Part shown: one piece after another, positions 25,785 to 34,862 of the stretch
How positions within the stretch are numbered: the first letter of the stretch is position 1
Layout of the letters: the number at the start of each line of letters is the position of its first letter
From: Anaerotruncus rubiinfantis
GTDB lineage: Bacteria; Bacillota; Clostridia; Oscillospirales; Ruminococcaceae
DNA: 64,000 nucleotides
Assembly (NCBI RefSeq): GCF_900078395.1
Contig: NZ_FKLA01000007.1
Coordinates: forward strand, 183,432 to 247,431
Direction: 5' to 3'
Notes under the pieces: model-generated
The model's database searches: none
Told to the model about the DNA's origin: nothing
What the model saw: only the letters and a program-made list of their open reading frames with translations
Program-made: the position numbers and the translations under genes

Positions 25785-27323
25785 ATGAAAAAGGTACTGG
25801 CCCTCATAATGGCAGTGGCCATGGTTATGACCATGGGCGTTGTCGCGTTTGCTGCGGATGCTCCGAGGTTTGTATTGGCCACCCCGGATGACAGCGACCC
25901 AGATCTCAAATATAACACTGAACTGGTCAGAACCGACGGCCAGAAAATCTGGTTTGATGGAGAACTGAGAACGTTTGCCAATGGAGCAGGAACGCAGGGA
26001 AAATGGTTCGGTATCCTGCTGGAAGTCGACTTTGATATTACAGAGATGATTGGTTCCGATCGTCCGATTGAAGTCGACGGTTATGATATTGACGACGGCG
26101 GCGAGTATGCTGCTTCGTCAGCAGGAACCTATGGGGCAAACAAAAACCATCTGCTCATCTGGTTGGATGCGGATAAGGACTCTTTCAACCGCAAAATTAC
26201 TGTCAAACAGTATGCAGAAGATGAGTCAAACCCTGGGAACCGCACCCAAGATCCAGTTAAAACTTCGTCTGTCACTGCAAAAGTGGACACTACTACTGCG
26301 AGAAGTTCGGTTGTCACCGAGTCTGCACTGGAAGCGGCCCTTGCGGGCGGCTATGTCATCCATCCGGAGCCGCTGGTCAAAGGCGCTGACAAGCTGACCA
26401 ACCAGGCATTCCCGGGCGACAGCGTCAAATCGGGCGAGAGTGTTTACTTCCGAATTGAAAAGCCGTTCAATGACGACGATCTCTTTGAGATTGAGGTCAA
26501 GAAAGGTGACGGCTCCAAGAATGTTGCGTCTGCAAAGGTCATTGAGGACAAGCTGGATCTCTTTGAGATGTCCACCGGTAATCGTGCTGCATCCAGCAGC
26601 CAGCGCGGCATGTACATCGAAGCCAAGATGAAAGAAATCTATACTGATGATGAAACCAAGATCACCTTGGATGTCTCGCTGAAGGTTCTCGAGGACAACG
26701 GCGCTTACAAAAAGGGCGATAAGGTCAAGGTTGAAGATTTCGGAAAATTCTGGATGAAGAACGCAAAAGACGAGTCCGACGATGTTGATCATGTTGCCGG
26801 CACTGGCGGTATCGTGATCAAACCGGTCAAGAACGAAGAGAACACCATCCTGTGGGAAGATGAGAATGATGAGCTTGCAAAGCTGACCTTCACCGCAGAC
26901 AGCGACACGAAGGTTTACTATCCGAAGCTTTCCACCAAGTGGGATAACATCCTTTACGCGGAACTCTTTGCGGATCAGGATGCGTTTGTCCGCGAGTTCG
27001 TCTCGAACCCGCAGATTTCCTCCACCTCCCGCGCGAAACTCGAACTGTATGTCCCGTATATCGACGAGGACGACGAGCTGACTGTCGACGAGGATTCGAT
27101 CATTGTCTACGAGCAGGATGCGGACGGCAACCTGATCGACATCACCGACAAAGGCACCTTCGAGTGGAACGACGACGACAATTTCGTCTTTACCATGAAG
27201 ACCCGTCAGCTGGGCACCTACATCTTTGCGGAAGCTCCGGTTACCGAAGCTGCTGACGATGAAGTCCCGGCAGATGAAGTTCCGGTTGATACCGATAAAG
27301 TCAACCCGGGCACCGGCTTCTAA
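25785..27323 (+). CDS. Large acidic secreted protein, unknown function
   Basis: A 512-residue protein with a classical signal peptide, MKKVLALIMAVAMVMTMG and on to VAFA, with cleavage probable before ADAPRF. The mature protein is very rich in Asp and Glu, has no membrane anchor, no SLH domain and no recognisable enzyme motif. The C-terminus is a low-complexity acidic run ending NPGTGF. The codon choice looks selected and the ribosome site AGGAGGATGAAAGACT is strong, so it may be abundant. An S-layer-like or matrix protein is one possibility; this is inference. It has its own long control region and terminator. Confidence 0.75.
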   Translation: MKKVLALIMAVAMVMTMGVVAFAADAPRFVLATPDDSDPDLKYNTELVRTDGQKIWFDGELRTFANGAGTQGKWFGILLEVDFDITEMIGSDRPIEVDGYDIDDGGEYAASSAGTYGANKNHLLIWLDADKDSFNRKITVKQYAEDESNPGNRTQDPVKTSSVTAKVDTTTARSSVVTESALEAALAGGYVIHPEPLVKGADKLTNQAFPGDSVKSGESVYFRIEKPFNDDDLFEIEVKKGDGSKNVASAKVIEDKLDLFEMSTGNRAASSSQRGMYIEAKMKEIYTDDETKITLDVSLKVLEDNGAYKKGDKVKVEDFGKFWMKNAKDESDDVDHVAGTGGIVIKPVKNEENTILWEDENDELAKLTFTADSDTKVYYPKLSTKWDNILYAELFADQDAFVREFVSNPQISSTSRAKLELYVPYIDEDDELTVDEDSIIVYEQDADGNLIDITDKGTFEWNDDDNFVFTMKTRQLGTYIFAEAPVTEAADDEVPADEVPVDTDKVNPGTGF

Positions 27324-27355
27324 AAATTGCTCTCCAAAAATCTCCGAATAGAAAA

Positions 27356-27393
27356 AACCATCCCGCGGTCATAGGCTGCGGGATGGTTTTTTT
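27356..27393. terminator. Bidirectional terminator
   Basis: AACCATCCCGC (27356-27366) pairs with GCGGGATGGTT (27378-27388), followed by TTTTTTT; AAAAAA precedes it, serving the convergent lysR gene. Confidence 0.93.
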
Positions 27394-27403
27394 CATTATT
27401 TTG

Positions 27404-28336
27404 TCAGATGAGGGACTTCTGTATTTCACAGGCCTGCCGGAGCTTTTTAATGAATTGGTTTTCCAGCGGCGTGAAAACATGTCCTTTGCGCCAGATGAGC
27501 AGATCCTTGTTCACCAGCTTTGAGAGGGAACAGGGGCGAAGGACCAGCCCGTTTTTCTCGAGTACGTCCTCCGGAATGTGGGAAACCCACATGAAGGTGC
27601 CGGGGACACGCTGCAAAAGATCAAACTGGCTGCCGCGCTCGTAGACATAAATCCGCCGCTCGGCACAGTCAAGACCGGCACCGTGGGCGATCTCTGAAAA
27701 GGACAGGGAAGGCACCTGGTAATCCCCATGGACAATCTCGGTGTAACCGCCAAGCTTATGATAGGGGACATCACCAAGCGCCGCGAGCGGATGTTCTTTT
27801 GACATAAGCAGGGTCATTGTGAATTCCCAGAGCGACTCATACTGCAGCTTGAGGTCTTTGAGGTAGGAAACGAAATACGGCTCGTAAAGATTCTGGATGC
27901 GGATTACGCCGAGATCGGATTCGCCGCCGGAGACGTCGTTTGCAGCAGCCATGGAATTGGTTTCTTTAAAGCGGATGTCCATCTGTTCCTTTGGGTCGAG
28001 GCCGGTGATGAATTCAGTAAAAGCGACCGATATATAGGTTGCGCGCGGCACCGAAAGGTTCAGGCGCAGAGCGCGGTCGGTTTTGGGGCTGTAGAGAGAT
28101 TCCAGCTCGTCGATCTGGGAAAGGATTGTGTTGGCGTAGGAGAGGAATTCCGCGCCTTTGCGGGTGGTTTCCACGCCTCGTGCGGTGCGCTTGAAGATGG
28201 TGATGCCAATCTCCTGCTCAAGGTCCTTGATTGCACGGCTGAGGTTTGGCTGCCCCATATAGAGGTTCTGGGCGGCCCTGGTGATCGAGCCGGTTTTTTC
28301 AACCTCCGAAACATAGCGCAGGTAACTTAAATTCAT
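27404..28336 (-). CDS. LysR-family transcriptional regulator
   Basis: A 310-residue regulator. The N-terminal winged helix (MNLSYLRYVSEVEKTGSITRAAQNLYMGQPNLSRAIKDLEQEIGITIFKR) is typical of LysR, followed by an effector-binding domain of two alpha/beta lobes. ATG 28336 follows GGGGTGAAG; an in-frame ATG at 28372 is possible but less well placed. It is divergent from the alcohol dehydrogenase gene, whose expression it probably controls, as is common for LysR pairs. The effector is unknown. Confidence 0.93.
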   Translation of the reverse strand: MNLSYLRYVSEVEKTGSITRAAQNLYMGQPNLSRAIKDLEQEIGITIFKRTARGVETTRKGAEFLSYANTILSQIDELESLYSPKTDRALRLNLSVPRATYISVAFTEFITGLDPKEQMDIRFKETNSMAAANDVSGGESDLGVIRIQNLYEPYFVSYLKDLKLQYESLWEFTMTLLMSKEHPLAALGDVPYHKLGGYTEIVHGDYQVPSLSFSEIAHGAGLDCAERRIYVYERGSQFDLLQRVPGTFMWVSHIPEDVLEKNGLVLRPCSLSKLVNKDLLIWRKGHVFTPLENQFIKKLRQACEIQKSLI

Positions 28337-28510
28337 CACTTCACCCCATTTGATTTTGCATATATCGTTCATATCAATTATACATTACCCGTTTGGCTTT
28401 GACAATGTTAGAATAATATCAGAAACAAAAGTTAAAAAATTAACAATAAGCTTGGATCAGTAAAATTACGGGTAAGAAAAACCCGACAGAATAAATGGAG
28501 GTACTTGATT

Positions 28511-29680
28511 ATGGCACGTTTCACTTTACCGAGAGACATCTACTATGGTTCCGGCGCGATTGAGGAACTCAAAAACCTCAAGGGCCACAAAAAGGCGATG
28601 CTGCTCACCGGTGGCTCTTCGATGAAGAAAGCCGGTTTCCTGCAGAAAACGGAGGATGTCCTGAAAGCGGCCGGCATGGAAGTCCAGCTGTTTGAAGGCA
28701 TCGAGCCGGACCCGTCGATCGAAACCGTTTACCGCGGCGCCGCTGCGATGCGCGAATTCGAACCGGATGTGATCGTTGCAATCGGCGGCGGTTCCCCAAT
28801 GGATGCCGCGAAAGCCATGTGGGTGTTCTATGAGCATCCTGACAAGACCTTTGATGATATCAAAGACCCGTTCACCATCCCGCAGCTGCGCAATAAAGCG
28901 ATCTTTGTCGCGATCCCGTCCACTTCGGGCACCGCTTCGGAAGTCACCGCTTTCTCGGTCATCACCGATTACTCCACCGACATCAAATATCCGCTGGCTG
29001 ACTTTGAGATCACCCCGGATGTTGCGGTGCTCGACACCGATATCCCGATGACCATGCCGAAGAAGCTGACAGCTCACACCGGTATGGATGCCCTGACCCA
29101 TGCGATCGAAGCTTATGTCGCCACCGCGCGCAGCGAATTTTCCGATCCGCTCGCACTCAAAGCGATTTCCGATATCTACGACTGCCTGATCGACAGCTAC
29201 AACGGCGATAAGGAAGCCCGCGGCAAAATGCATATCGCACAGTGCCTGGCCGGCATGGCGTTCTCCAACGCACTGCTTGGAATTGCGCACAGCCTGGCCC
29301 ACAAGACCGGCGCCGTATTCAAGATCCCGCACGGTTGCTGCAACGCAATCCTGCTGCCGGCGGTTATCCAGTATAACTCCCGCGTCTGCATGGAGCGCTA
29401 TGCGCAGATCGCTCGCGCAGTCGGCCTGCCGGGCAGCACCGATAAACAGCTTGTGAACGCTCTGGTCGATTCGATCAAAGAAATGAACAAGAAGCTCGGC
29501 ATCGCCCAGACCTACAAAGAGAACGGTGTTTCCGAAGCACTCTTTGAAGAGAACGCGGATAAGATCGCTGAGAATGCGGTTAAAGATCCCTGCACCGCTT
29601 CCAATCCGCGTCCGATCGACGTCGAAAATATGAAGAAGGTTCTCACCTGCGCCTATACTGGTGAAGACGTCACCTTCTGA
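28511..29680 (+). CDS. Iron-containing alcohol dehydrogenase
   Basis: A 389-residue group III (Fe-ADH) dehydrogenase. The NAD(P)-binding signature is AIGGGSPMDAAKAMW at about residues 95-109, and the metal-binding part includes MDALTHAIEAYV and HSLAHKTGAVFKIPHGCCNAILLP with the conserved histidines. It likely reduces an aldehyde to an alcohol during fermentation (butanol or propanediol dehydrogenase type), but the substrate cannot be told from sequence. ATG 28511 follows GGAGG at 9 nt. The codon use suggests high expression. It is divergent from a LysR gene. Confidence 0.93.
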   Translation: MARFTLPRDIYYGSGAIEELKNLKGHKKAMLLTGGSSMKKAGFLQKTEDVLKAAGMEVQLFEGIEPDPSIETVYRGAAAMREFEPDVIVAIGGGSPMDAAKAMWVFYEHPDKTFDDIKDPFTIPQLRNKAIFVAIPSTSGTASEVTAFSVITDYSTDIKYPLADFEITPDVAVLDTDIPMTMPKKLTAHTGMDALTHAIEAYVATARSEFSDPLALKAISDIYDCLIDSYNGDKEARGKMHIAQCLAGMAFSNALLGIAHSLAHKTGAVFKIPHGCCNAILLPAVIQYNSRVCMERYAQIARAVGLPGSTDKQLVNALVDSIKEMNKKLGIAQTYKENGVSEALFEENADKIAENAVKDPCTASNPRPIDVENMKKVLTCAYTGEDVTF

Positions 29681-29722
29681 TCACTGTCTCCTTCCATACC
29701 ACATACATTTTTCCGTATCGAA

Positions 29723-29762
29723 ACAAAGCAGGAAGCCGAAAGGCTTCCTGCTTTGTTTTTTC
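29723..29762 (+). terminator. Strong Rho-independent terminator
   Basis: A 15-bp stem, ACAAAGCAGGAAGCC (29723-29737) and GGCTTCCTGCTTTGT (29742-29756), with a GAAA tetraloop and a T-run. It may also serve the convergent AEC gene. Confidence 0.95.
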
Positions 29763-29796
29763 TTGTCTCAAATCCGGCCAAGGCGGCGGTAAGCGC

Positions 29797-30738
29797 CTAA
29801 AAAACGCCCGGGTAAGCGATCCCGAGAAGCGCAACCAGCAGCGGCGCGGTGATGAGGATGAGCAGATTGCCCTGCACGACGGTCTTATTTGCAAAGTCGG
29901 GCTCGCAGTCGTACTTTTCGGCAAAGATGCTGTTGAGCGAACCGGACGGCATGGCGCACATCAGGGTGCAGACAATCGAAACAACCGGATCGACCTTTAG
30001 AAGCCAGAGGGCTCCGAAGACAAGCAGCGGCATCACAACAAGCCGCGCGATGGATACCGAATAGATGATCCGCTGGCTGAACACTTCATGCAGCCTGCAT
30101 TCGGTCATGCCCGCGCCGATCACAAGCATTGCGAGCGGGGTGCAGGTGTTTCCCAAAAGATTGAGCCCATCGTTCAGGAAGGCGGGGAATTTGATCTGCA
30201 AAAGGCAGATGGCCACCATTGCGAAGGAGGCGAGCGCACAGGGATCAAGCATCGCCGACCGCAGCATCTTGCCGATGCCTTTCCGGGTGCCGGTCAGAAG
30301 ATAGATCCCGTATGTGAACATGAACAGGTTATACATGATGTTAAAGACCGAACCGTAAAAGATGGCAATCTCTCCGACCAGCACCTGCGCAATCGGGAAT
30401 CCGACAAACGAAGTGTTCGCAAAGGTGCAAAGGCAGATATAGAGCCCGCGTTTGCGCGGTTCGGGAATCAACTTATGGCCTACGGCCGTGAAAATCAGGA
30501 AGGAAACCACATAGAAAACGAATGCGGCGGCCAGCACATAAACGATCGTGATTTGCTGCTCCCTGGTGAAGGGAATATTTGCGGACGCAAGGATTGCGCA
30601 GGGCAGGCAGAGGGTCAGAATCAGATTTGAAATCCCTTTGCGCATCGGCCCTCCCAGAATCCCCAGTCTGCCCATGAGGTAACCCAGCCCGATCAGCAGG
30701 ATCAATACCGCGATGCGGTCCAATATGGATGCGATCAA
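29797..30738 (-). CDS. AEC-family (auxin efflux carrier) transporter
   Basis: A 313-residue integral membrane protein with about ten hydrophobic helices, starting ASILDRIAVLILLIGLGYLM. It matches the AEC family, with the paired bundles and the conserved polar segments TFANTSFVGFPIAQ and CAMPSGSLNSIFAEKYDCE. Bacterial members export or import organic acids such as malate; the substrate is not known here. The start is placed at TTG 30738 because GGGAGGGAG lies 6 nt upstream; ATG 30753 in the same frame has no ribosome site. Confidence 0.9.
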   Translation of the reverse strand: MIASILDRIAVLILLIGLGYLMGRLGILGGPMRKGISNLILTLCLPCAILASANIPFTREQQITIVYVLAAAFVFYVVSFLIFTAVGHKLIPEPRKRGLYICLCTFANTSFVGFPIAQVLVGEIAIFYGSVFNIMYNLFMFTYGIYLLTGTRKGIGKMLRSAMLDPCALASFAMVAICLLQIKFPAFLNDGLNLLGNTCTPLAMLVIGAGMTECRLHEVFSQRIIYSVSIARLVVMPLLVFGALWLLKVDPVVSIVCTLMCAMPSGSLNSIFAEKYDCEPDFANKTVVQGNLLILITAPLLVALLGIAYPGVF

Positions 30739-30800
30739 GCATCTCCCTCCCATGTGTCAAATAACAGATTTGCAATAGCCGTAAAAAACGTTACAGGATA

Positions 30801-30829
30801 ACTTTAACAAGGTTGGGGGATGAAGTCAA
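30801..30829 (-). promoter_or_regulatory. Candidate sigma-A promoter for the AEC gene
   Basis: The minus strand reads TTGACT (30824-30829), 17 nt, TAAAGT (30801-30806), about 60 nt before the start. Confidence 0.45.
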
Positions 30830-30842
30830 GAAAAGAAAAAAG

Positions 30843-30877
30843 AAACCGGGAACCCGCCGGTTGCGGGTTCCCGGTTT
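30843..30877 (-). terminator. Terminator of the acetyltransferase gene
   Basis: A 15-bp perfect stem (30843-30857 with 30863-30877, loop CGGTT); on the minus strand it is followed by a T-rich stretch TTTCTTTTTTCTTTTC. Confidence 0.9.
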
Positions 30878-30899
30878 GTCTCATTTTGTCTGGTTTCGT

Positions 30900-31526
30900 C
30901 TAGCGGACCATGCAGAACTGCTTGAGCGCGAAATGCTTCTGGACAATCTCAAAAAGCCGGAAGCCGTAATGCTCATACATCCCGACATTTTTCTCATTGT
31001 GGGTTTCGAGCGACAGCGCCATCCGGTGCGCGTCCGCGTACTGGATCACCGTCTGCATCAGTTTGGTGGCGACGCCTTTGCCGCGCATCGAAGGGCGGAC
31101 TGCAAAATAGATGATGTGCATACGGCGGTCGGTGCCAATGTCCTCGGTCCATTCCGAATTGAGGTATTCCTTGCCTTTGATGAAGTTCCAGAGCGTTTCG
31201 AGGGACGCTCCGTCGCGCAGCAGGTAAGCGCCCGATTTCAGGGCGTAATAGAGTTCCACGGCATAATACTTGATCGGGTTGTAAGGTTCGGTCTCATCCG
31301 AGACGATGATGATGCCGTTCAGATCCTTGCTGTCCGCAAAAATCTCACAGTTTTCAAACAGTTCATCCAGGTCACAGCTGAAAAGCTCCGGCAGCAGTTT
31401 TTGACGTACCTTTTTTTCCGGGATCAGCTGGCAATAGAGAGGGTCCTTGCTGAAGCATTCGGTCAGAAGGCCGTTCAGCTTTTCGATATCCCTTTTCTCC
31501 ACGCGGTATAGTTGGTCGGTTTTCAA
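30900..31526 (-). CDS. GNAT-family N-acetyltransferase
   Basis: A 208-residue protein with the acetyl-CoA-binding signature of GNAT enzymes, FAVRPSMRGKGVATKLMQTVI (motif A, R-x-x-G-x-G/A near the middle), and a later NVGMYEHYGFRLFEI motif typical of the fold's last strands. The substrate is unknown. The start is taken as TTG 31526, 8 nt after AGGTGA; an in-frame GTG at 31538 or a much longer frame to 31763 is less likely because the extra sequence is not conserved in style and contains the promoter. Its terminator separates it from the AEC gene. Confidence 0.85.
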   Translation of the reverse strand: MKTDQLYRVEKRDIEKLNGLLTECFSKDPLYCQLIPEKKVRQKLLPELFSCDLDELFENCEIFADSKDLNGIIIVSDETEPYNPIKYYAVELYYALKSGAYLLRDGASLETLWNFIKGKEYLNSEWTEDIGTDRRMHIIYFAVRPSMRGKGVATKLMQTVIQYADAHRMALSLETHNEKNVGMYEHYGFRLFEIVQKHFALKQFCMVR

Positions 31527-31675
31527 AATTTCACTCACCTTTATCAATTTACCGATTTGGATGTTCGTTGGCTTGGTGAGTAATGCTAGTTCATAATTCC
31601 ACCCCTGGTTCTGTTCTGCGCCATAATATGCGCGGCTTTTTTGCCGGATGGAACTGTGACCTTGGATTGTTTTCA

Positions 31676-31704
31676 TTGTATACCTTGCACAATTATTTTG
31701 CAAA
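31676..31704 (-). promoter_or_regulatory. Candidate sigma-A promoter for the acetyltransferase
   Basis: The minus strand reads TTTGCA (31699-31704), 17 nt, TACAAT (31676-31681). This gives a leader of about 140 nt. Confidence 0.4.
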
Positions 31705-31805
31705 CCGGTTGTAACCCGACCGGCCGCGCGGAGTTGCAATTGCCCGGAACCTCCTGCTTGCAATTTTCCGAATGCTTTTAATTTCTCGTGTTTGCGTCGT
31801 TTTTC

Positions 31806-33842
31806 TCAAGATTTCACAAGTTCCTCCAATTTTCGAGCCAGGGCTTTGATAACACATTGTTCGTGGAGCAAGCTCTGCCGGTACAGTTCCTGCTGGGATG
31901 CAATCTGCTCTTTTACTGCGCGGATTTCAGCGGTAAACTCCGCTTGGGGATCGTCCCGCTTGGACATGAGCGATCGCATTGTCCCAAACAGCGCGCAAAG
32001 TCCCGGAACCCGCCCCGCGCCCCACATGAGCCGCTCAGGCGGCTGCTGCAGGACATAATCGACAAAGTGGCGGCAGGTCTGTTCATCAAAATAGCAGGCG
32101 TACCAGTTGGTATCTACCCGGATGAGCCAACAGTCAAGCGCGCGTGCCGCGTCGCCGGCTTTGAGCGCCTCCAGAGCGCCCGCAAGCAGGGCCAGATTGC
32201 GTTGGGCATACGCGTGCGGGAAAAGCACCTCATCGTGCCATCCGAGCCGTACAAGGCCGTCCTCACAGTGCTTGAAGGCGTCGAGCAGTCTTTGGCTCAG
32301 TTCGCGCGAGCCGCGATAAAGGATTTCAGCGGTGGCATAGTCTCCGTCGTCGAGCGCGTCGGCATAGCGGTGATTGAGGCCCTGCACCAGGCTGCGGCAA
32401 AGCGCCGCCTGGGTGTCCGCCGCATCGAGCGCGGCGGACAGCAGCGCTGTTTCGGCGCTGCTGCAGGGTCCCTGGGCAAGGCTGTCCCGCAGCGCGGAAA
32501 GGCGCGGCATAAAGTCAAGAGGCGGGACGGCACAGCGGTCAAACCAAAGCAGCAGGCAGCCGTAAAGCGCATGGTGGAACCGGTAGATTTCCGGGTCGTA
32601 CGCGTCGTCGTTGTCGAATTGGGAATGGTAGTGGGTTTCCATGAAGCTGCCTTCGGCAAAGTCGTTGACCAGCGAGGGAATCCCGGCAATCGACATCGAA
32701 AAATCGTCCGACCAGGTAAGCGCCGGGCTGGTGACCGAAAGCCCGTCCGGGAACAGGTGGGTGACGTCCGGGACGGCCGCGGCAAAGGACTGCAAAAACG
32801 GCTGCAGTTCCCAAACGCAGCGGATCACGTCCTGTGTGTCATGCGCATAAGCGGGCAGCTCAAAATTGATGTCGGCAATCACTTTGCCGGCCCATTCGGG
32901 ATGAACCCGGAAAACCTGATTGTAGGCGCCGGTCGACCAGTCGTACTTGCTGTTTGAAACGCCCCACTCCTCGGCGGCCAGCGCGCAGAAAACAAGGGTC
33001 TTTTCCGGGCGGTAGCCGCTCTTTACAACTGCCTTTGCAATGCCCATCATCAGGGCCACCGCGGCATTGTCGTCCTGGAATCCGGAGAAGTAGCTGTCAT
33101 AGTGAGCGCTGACAAGCACCATCGCATCCGGATCGCGTCCGGGTATTCTCCCAACGATGTTGTAGGAGGTGCCGTCAAACCCGACGACCGATTTGGCGTC
33201 AAAGGAAACGGCCGCTTCACCGCCGCGCGTCATAAGCCAGGCCTTGAGGACGCGCGCGTCCGCCTGCGAAAGCGAGAAAGCGGGCGCATCCGCGACCGAG
33301 CAGATATTCTGGGCGTTGAGCGCGGCGGAATCGACCTCGCCGTAGCCGTTCTGCTGTACGGCGATCACCGCCGCCGCTCCGCGCAGATGCGCCTGATAGA
33401 CCGGATAGCTGATCCACCATTCGTCCCGCTGGTTGATATCGATGAGCACCAGCTTACCTTCCACATTGAGGCCGGAAAGTTCGCTTTCGGTACCCTTCCC
33501 GGCGTAGAGAATCGAAAAATCCTTCGGGCCGTGGGTGTTAAAATTGGTCTGGTAGCCGCCAAGCTCAAATTGGTGAGTGCCGCTTTCGTCTGTAAAGGAA
33601 AGCCGGGCGCGTTCAAATTCCCAGGTGTCAAGGGTGAATGGGTCTTTGACAACTTCCTGCAGGCCGATCCGGCGCATCTCATGAAAAAGCATCTCGCCGG
33701 TTTCAAACTCGGCCCTGGAACCGGCGGTGCGGTAGCCGAGCGCCGGATTTGACCGGAACTGCTCCATCGACTTTGCCAGCTGGTAGGAGTAATCGATATC
33801 CATCTTGGAGAGATATGCTTCTTGAGCCTGCGCAAGAGTCAT
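31806..33842 (-). CDS. M28-family zinc aminopeptidase with PA-like insert
   Basis: A 678-residue peptidase. The metal-binding M28 motifs are AHYDSYFSGFQDDNAA (His and bridging Asp), AAEEWG (catalytic Glu and metal Glu), a later Asp and the final His in METHYHSQFDNDD. A PA-like domain (about 110-215, GLNVEGKLVLIDINQRDEWW) sits before the catalytic core. The last 230 residues form a helical C-terminal domain that I cannot assign. No signal peptide is seen, so it is probably cytoplasmic. Its ATG overlaps the tatD stop by 4 bases (ATGA), giving coupled translation. Confidence 0.88.
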   Translation of the reverse strand: MTLAQAQEAYLSKMDIDYSYQLAKSMEQFRSNPALGYRTAGSRAEFETGEMLFHEMRRIGLQEVVKDPFTLDTWEFERARLSFTDESGTHQFELGGYQTNFNTHGPKDFSILYAGKGTESELSGLNVEGKLVLIDINQRDEWWISYPVYQAHLRGAAAVIAVQQNGYGEVDSAALNAQNICSVADAPAFSLSQADARVLKAWLMTRGGEAAVSFDAKSVVGFDGTSYNIVGRIPGRDPDAMVLVSAHYDSYFSGFQDDNAAVALMMGIAKAVVKSGYRPEKTLVFCALAAEEWGVSNSKYDWSTGAYNQVFRVHPEWAGKVIADINFELPAYAHDTQDVIRCVWELQPFLQSFAAAVPDVTHLFPDGLSVTSPALTWSDDFSMSIAGIPSLVNDFAEGSFMETHYHSQFDNDDAYDPEIYRFHHALYGCLLLWFDRCAVPPLDFMPRLSALRDSLAQGPCSSAETALLSAALDAADTQAALCRSLVQGLNHRYADALDDGDYATAEILYRGSRELSQRLLDAFKHCEDGLVRLGWHDEVLFPHAYAQRNLALLAGALEALKAGDAARALDCWLIRVDTNWYACYFDEQTCRHFVDYVLQQPPERLMWGAGRVPGLCALFGTMRSLMSKRDDPQAEFTAEIRAVKEQIASQQELYRQSLLHEQCVIKALARKLEELVKS

Positions 33843-34627
33843 ATACGGTCACTTCCTGTTTCATTGAGTTGGTAGACGGCCTTTGCGTTTTCGCAGGTAG
33901 CGTCGAGCAGCTCCTGTGTGGAGACGCCTTTGATTTCGGCGAGCCGTTCGGCGGTATGGGCGATATGGGCGGAGTCACAGCGCCTGCCGCGAAACGGTTC
34001 CGGCGTCATATACGGGCAGTCGGTCTCGACCAACAGGCGGTCGAGCGGCACCGCCGCTGCCGCCTCCACTGTCTTGCGGGCGTTTTTGAAGGTCACCGCG
34101 CCTCCGAACGCGATATACATGCCGAGCCGGAGGATCTCTTTGGCCATTTCGGCGCTGCCGGAATAACAATGCAGGATGCCTTTGGGCCGGTAACGGCGCA
34201 AAAGCTCCATCGTGTCCGCGTGCGCCTCCCGGTCATGCACGACGAGCGGCATGCCAAGATCGTTCGCAAGTTGGATCTGTGCCGCAAAAACCTCCTGCTG
34301 GGTGTCGCGCGGCGAGAAATCGTAGTGGTAATCAAGGCCGATTTCCCCGATGGCGACGACCTTCGGATGCTTGCTCCACGCGGCGAGCGACGCAAGATCG
34401 GCAGGGGTGAATTCGTCCGCCGCATGCGGATGGATGCCCACGGCGCAGTAGAGGTAATCGTACTGTTCGGCGAGTGCCATTCCGGTCCAGGCGGTTTTCA
34501 TGTCGCTTGCGGCGTTCACCACGCCGCAGACCCCCTTCTTTGGCAATGCGGTGAGCACCTCGTGCCGGTCGGGATCGAACCGCTCGTCGTCGTAATGCGC
34601 GTGGGTGTCAAAGATGTTCTGGTACAT
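33839..34627 (-). CDS. TatD-family metal-dependent hydrolase (DNase)
   Basis: A 262-residue amidohydrolase-fold protein. Metal-binding motifs are FDTHAHYDDERF at the N-terminus, AIGEIGLDYHYD, PLVVHDREAH, LHCYSG and VETDCPYM. TatD proteins are divalent-metal 3'-5' exonucleases involved in DNA repair. ATG 34627 follows GGAGGT at 6 nt; a frame to 34714 adds repeat-derived residues and is rejected. It is downstream of metG, a common arrangement, but here a structured repeat lies between them. Confidence 0.93.
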   Translation of the reverse strand: MYQNIFDTHAHYDDERFDPDRHEVLTALPKKGVCGVVNAASDMKTAWTGMALAEQYDYLYCAVGIHPHAADEFTPADLASLAAWSKHPKVVAIGEIGLDYHYDFSPRDTQQEVFAAQIQLANDLGMPLVVHDREAHADTMELLRRYRPKGILHCYSGSAEMAKEILRLGMYIAFGGAVTFKNARKTVEAAAAVPLDRLLVETDCPYMTPEPFRGRRCDSAHIAHTAERLAEIKGVSTQELLDATCENAKAVYQLNETGSDRI

Positions 34628-34647
34628 GCAAAGACCTCCAAAAGTTG

Positions 34648-34815
34648 GGCCGCCGCAAAATGCATCGCGGCGGCCAAGTCTTTGGGGGATTTTTCTCTTG
34701 TAAAAATCCCCCAAACCCCTAAAATATGCTTCACAGGATCAGATTCTTGCGCGCTGCGGCGCGCGCATCAGGGCGCCGCCCTGACAACCCGCAACCTTTT
34801 GAAAAAGGTTGAAGC
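34648..34815. repeat. Structured repeat array between metG and tatD (copy A)
   Basis: Five hairpins in a row: GGCCGCCGC / GCGGCGGCC (34648-34675), GGGGGATTTTT / AAAAATCCCCC (34684-34712), then a three-hairpin module at 34728-34815. The module opens with GCTTCACAGGATCAGATT (34728-34745), which recurs exactly at 44734-44751, followed by GCGCGC-TGCG-GCGCGC, TCAGGGC-GCC-GCCCTGA, the motif AACCCGCAA and AACCTTTT / AAAAGGTT. Copy B has the same three stems with paired changes. The array lies in the transcribed metG-tatD gap. Confidence 0.8.
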
Positions 34816-34862
34816 AAACTTTTTTCAATGATCGGTTGAGACCCAAAGACAGTCAAAACCTT

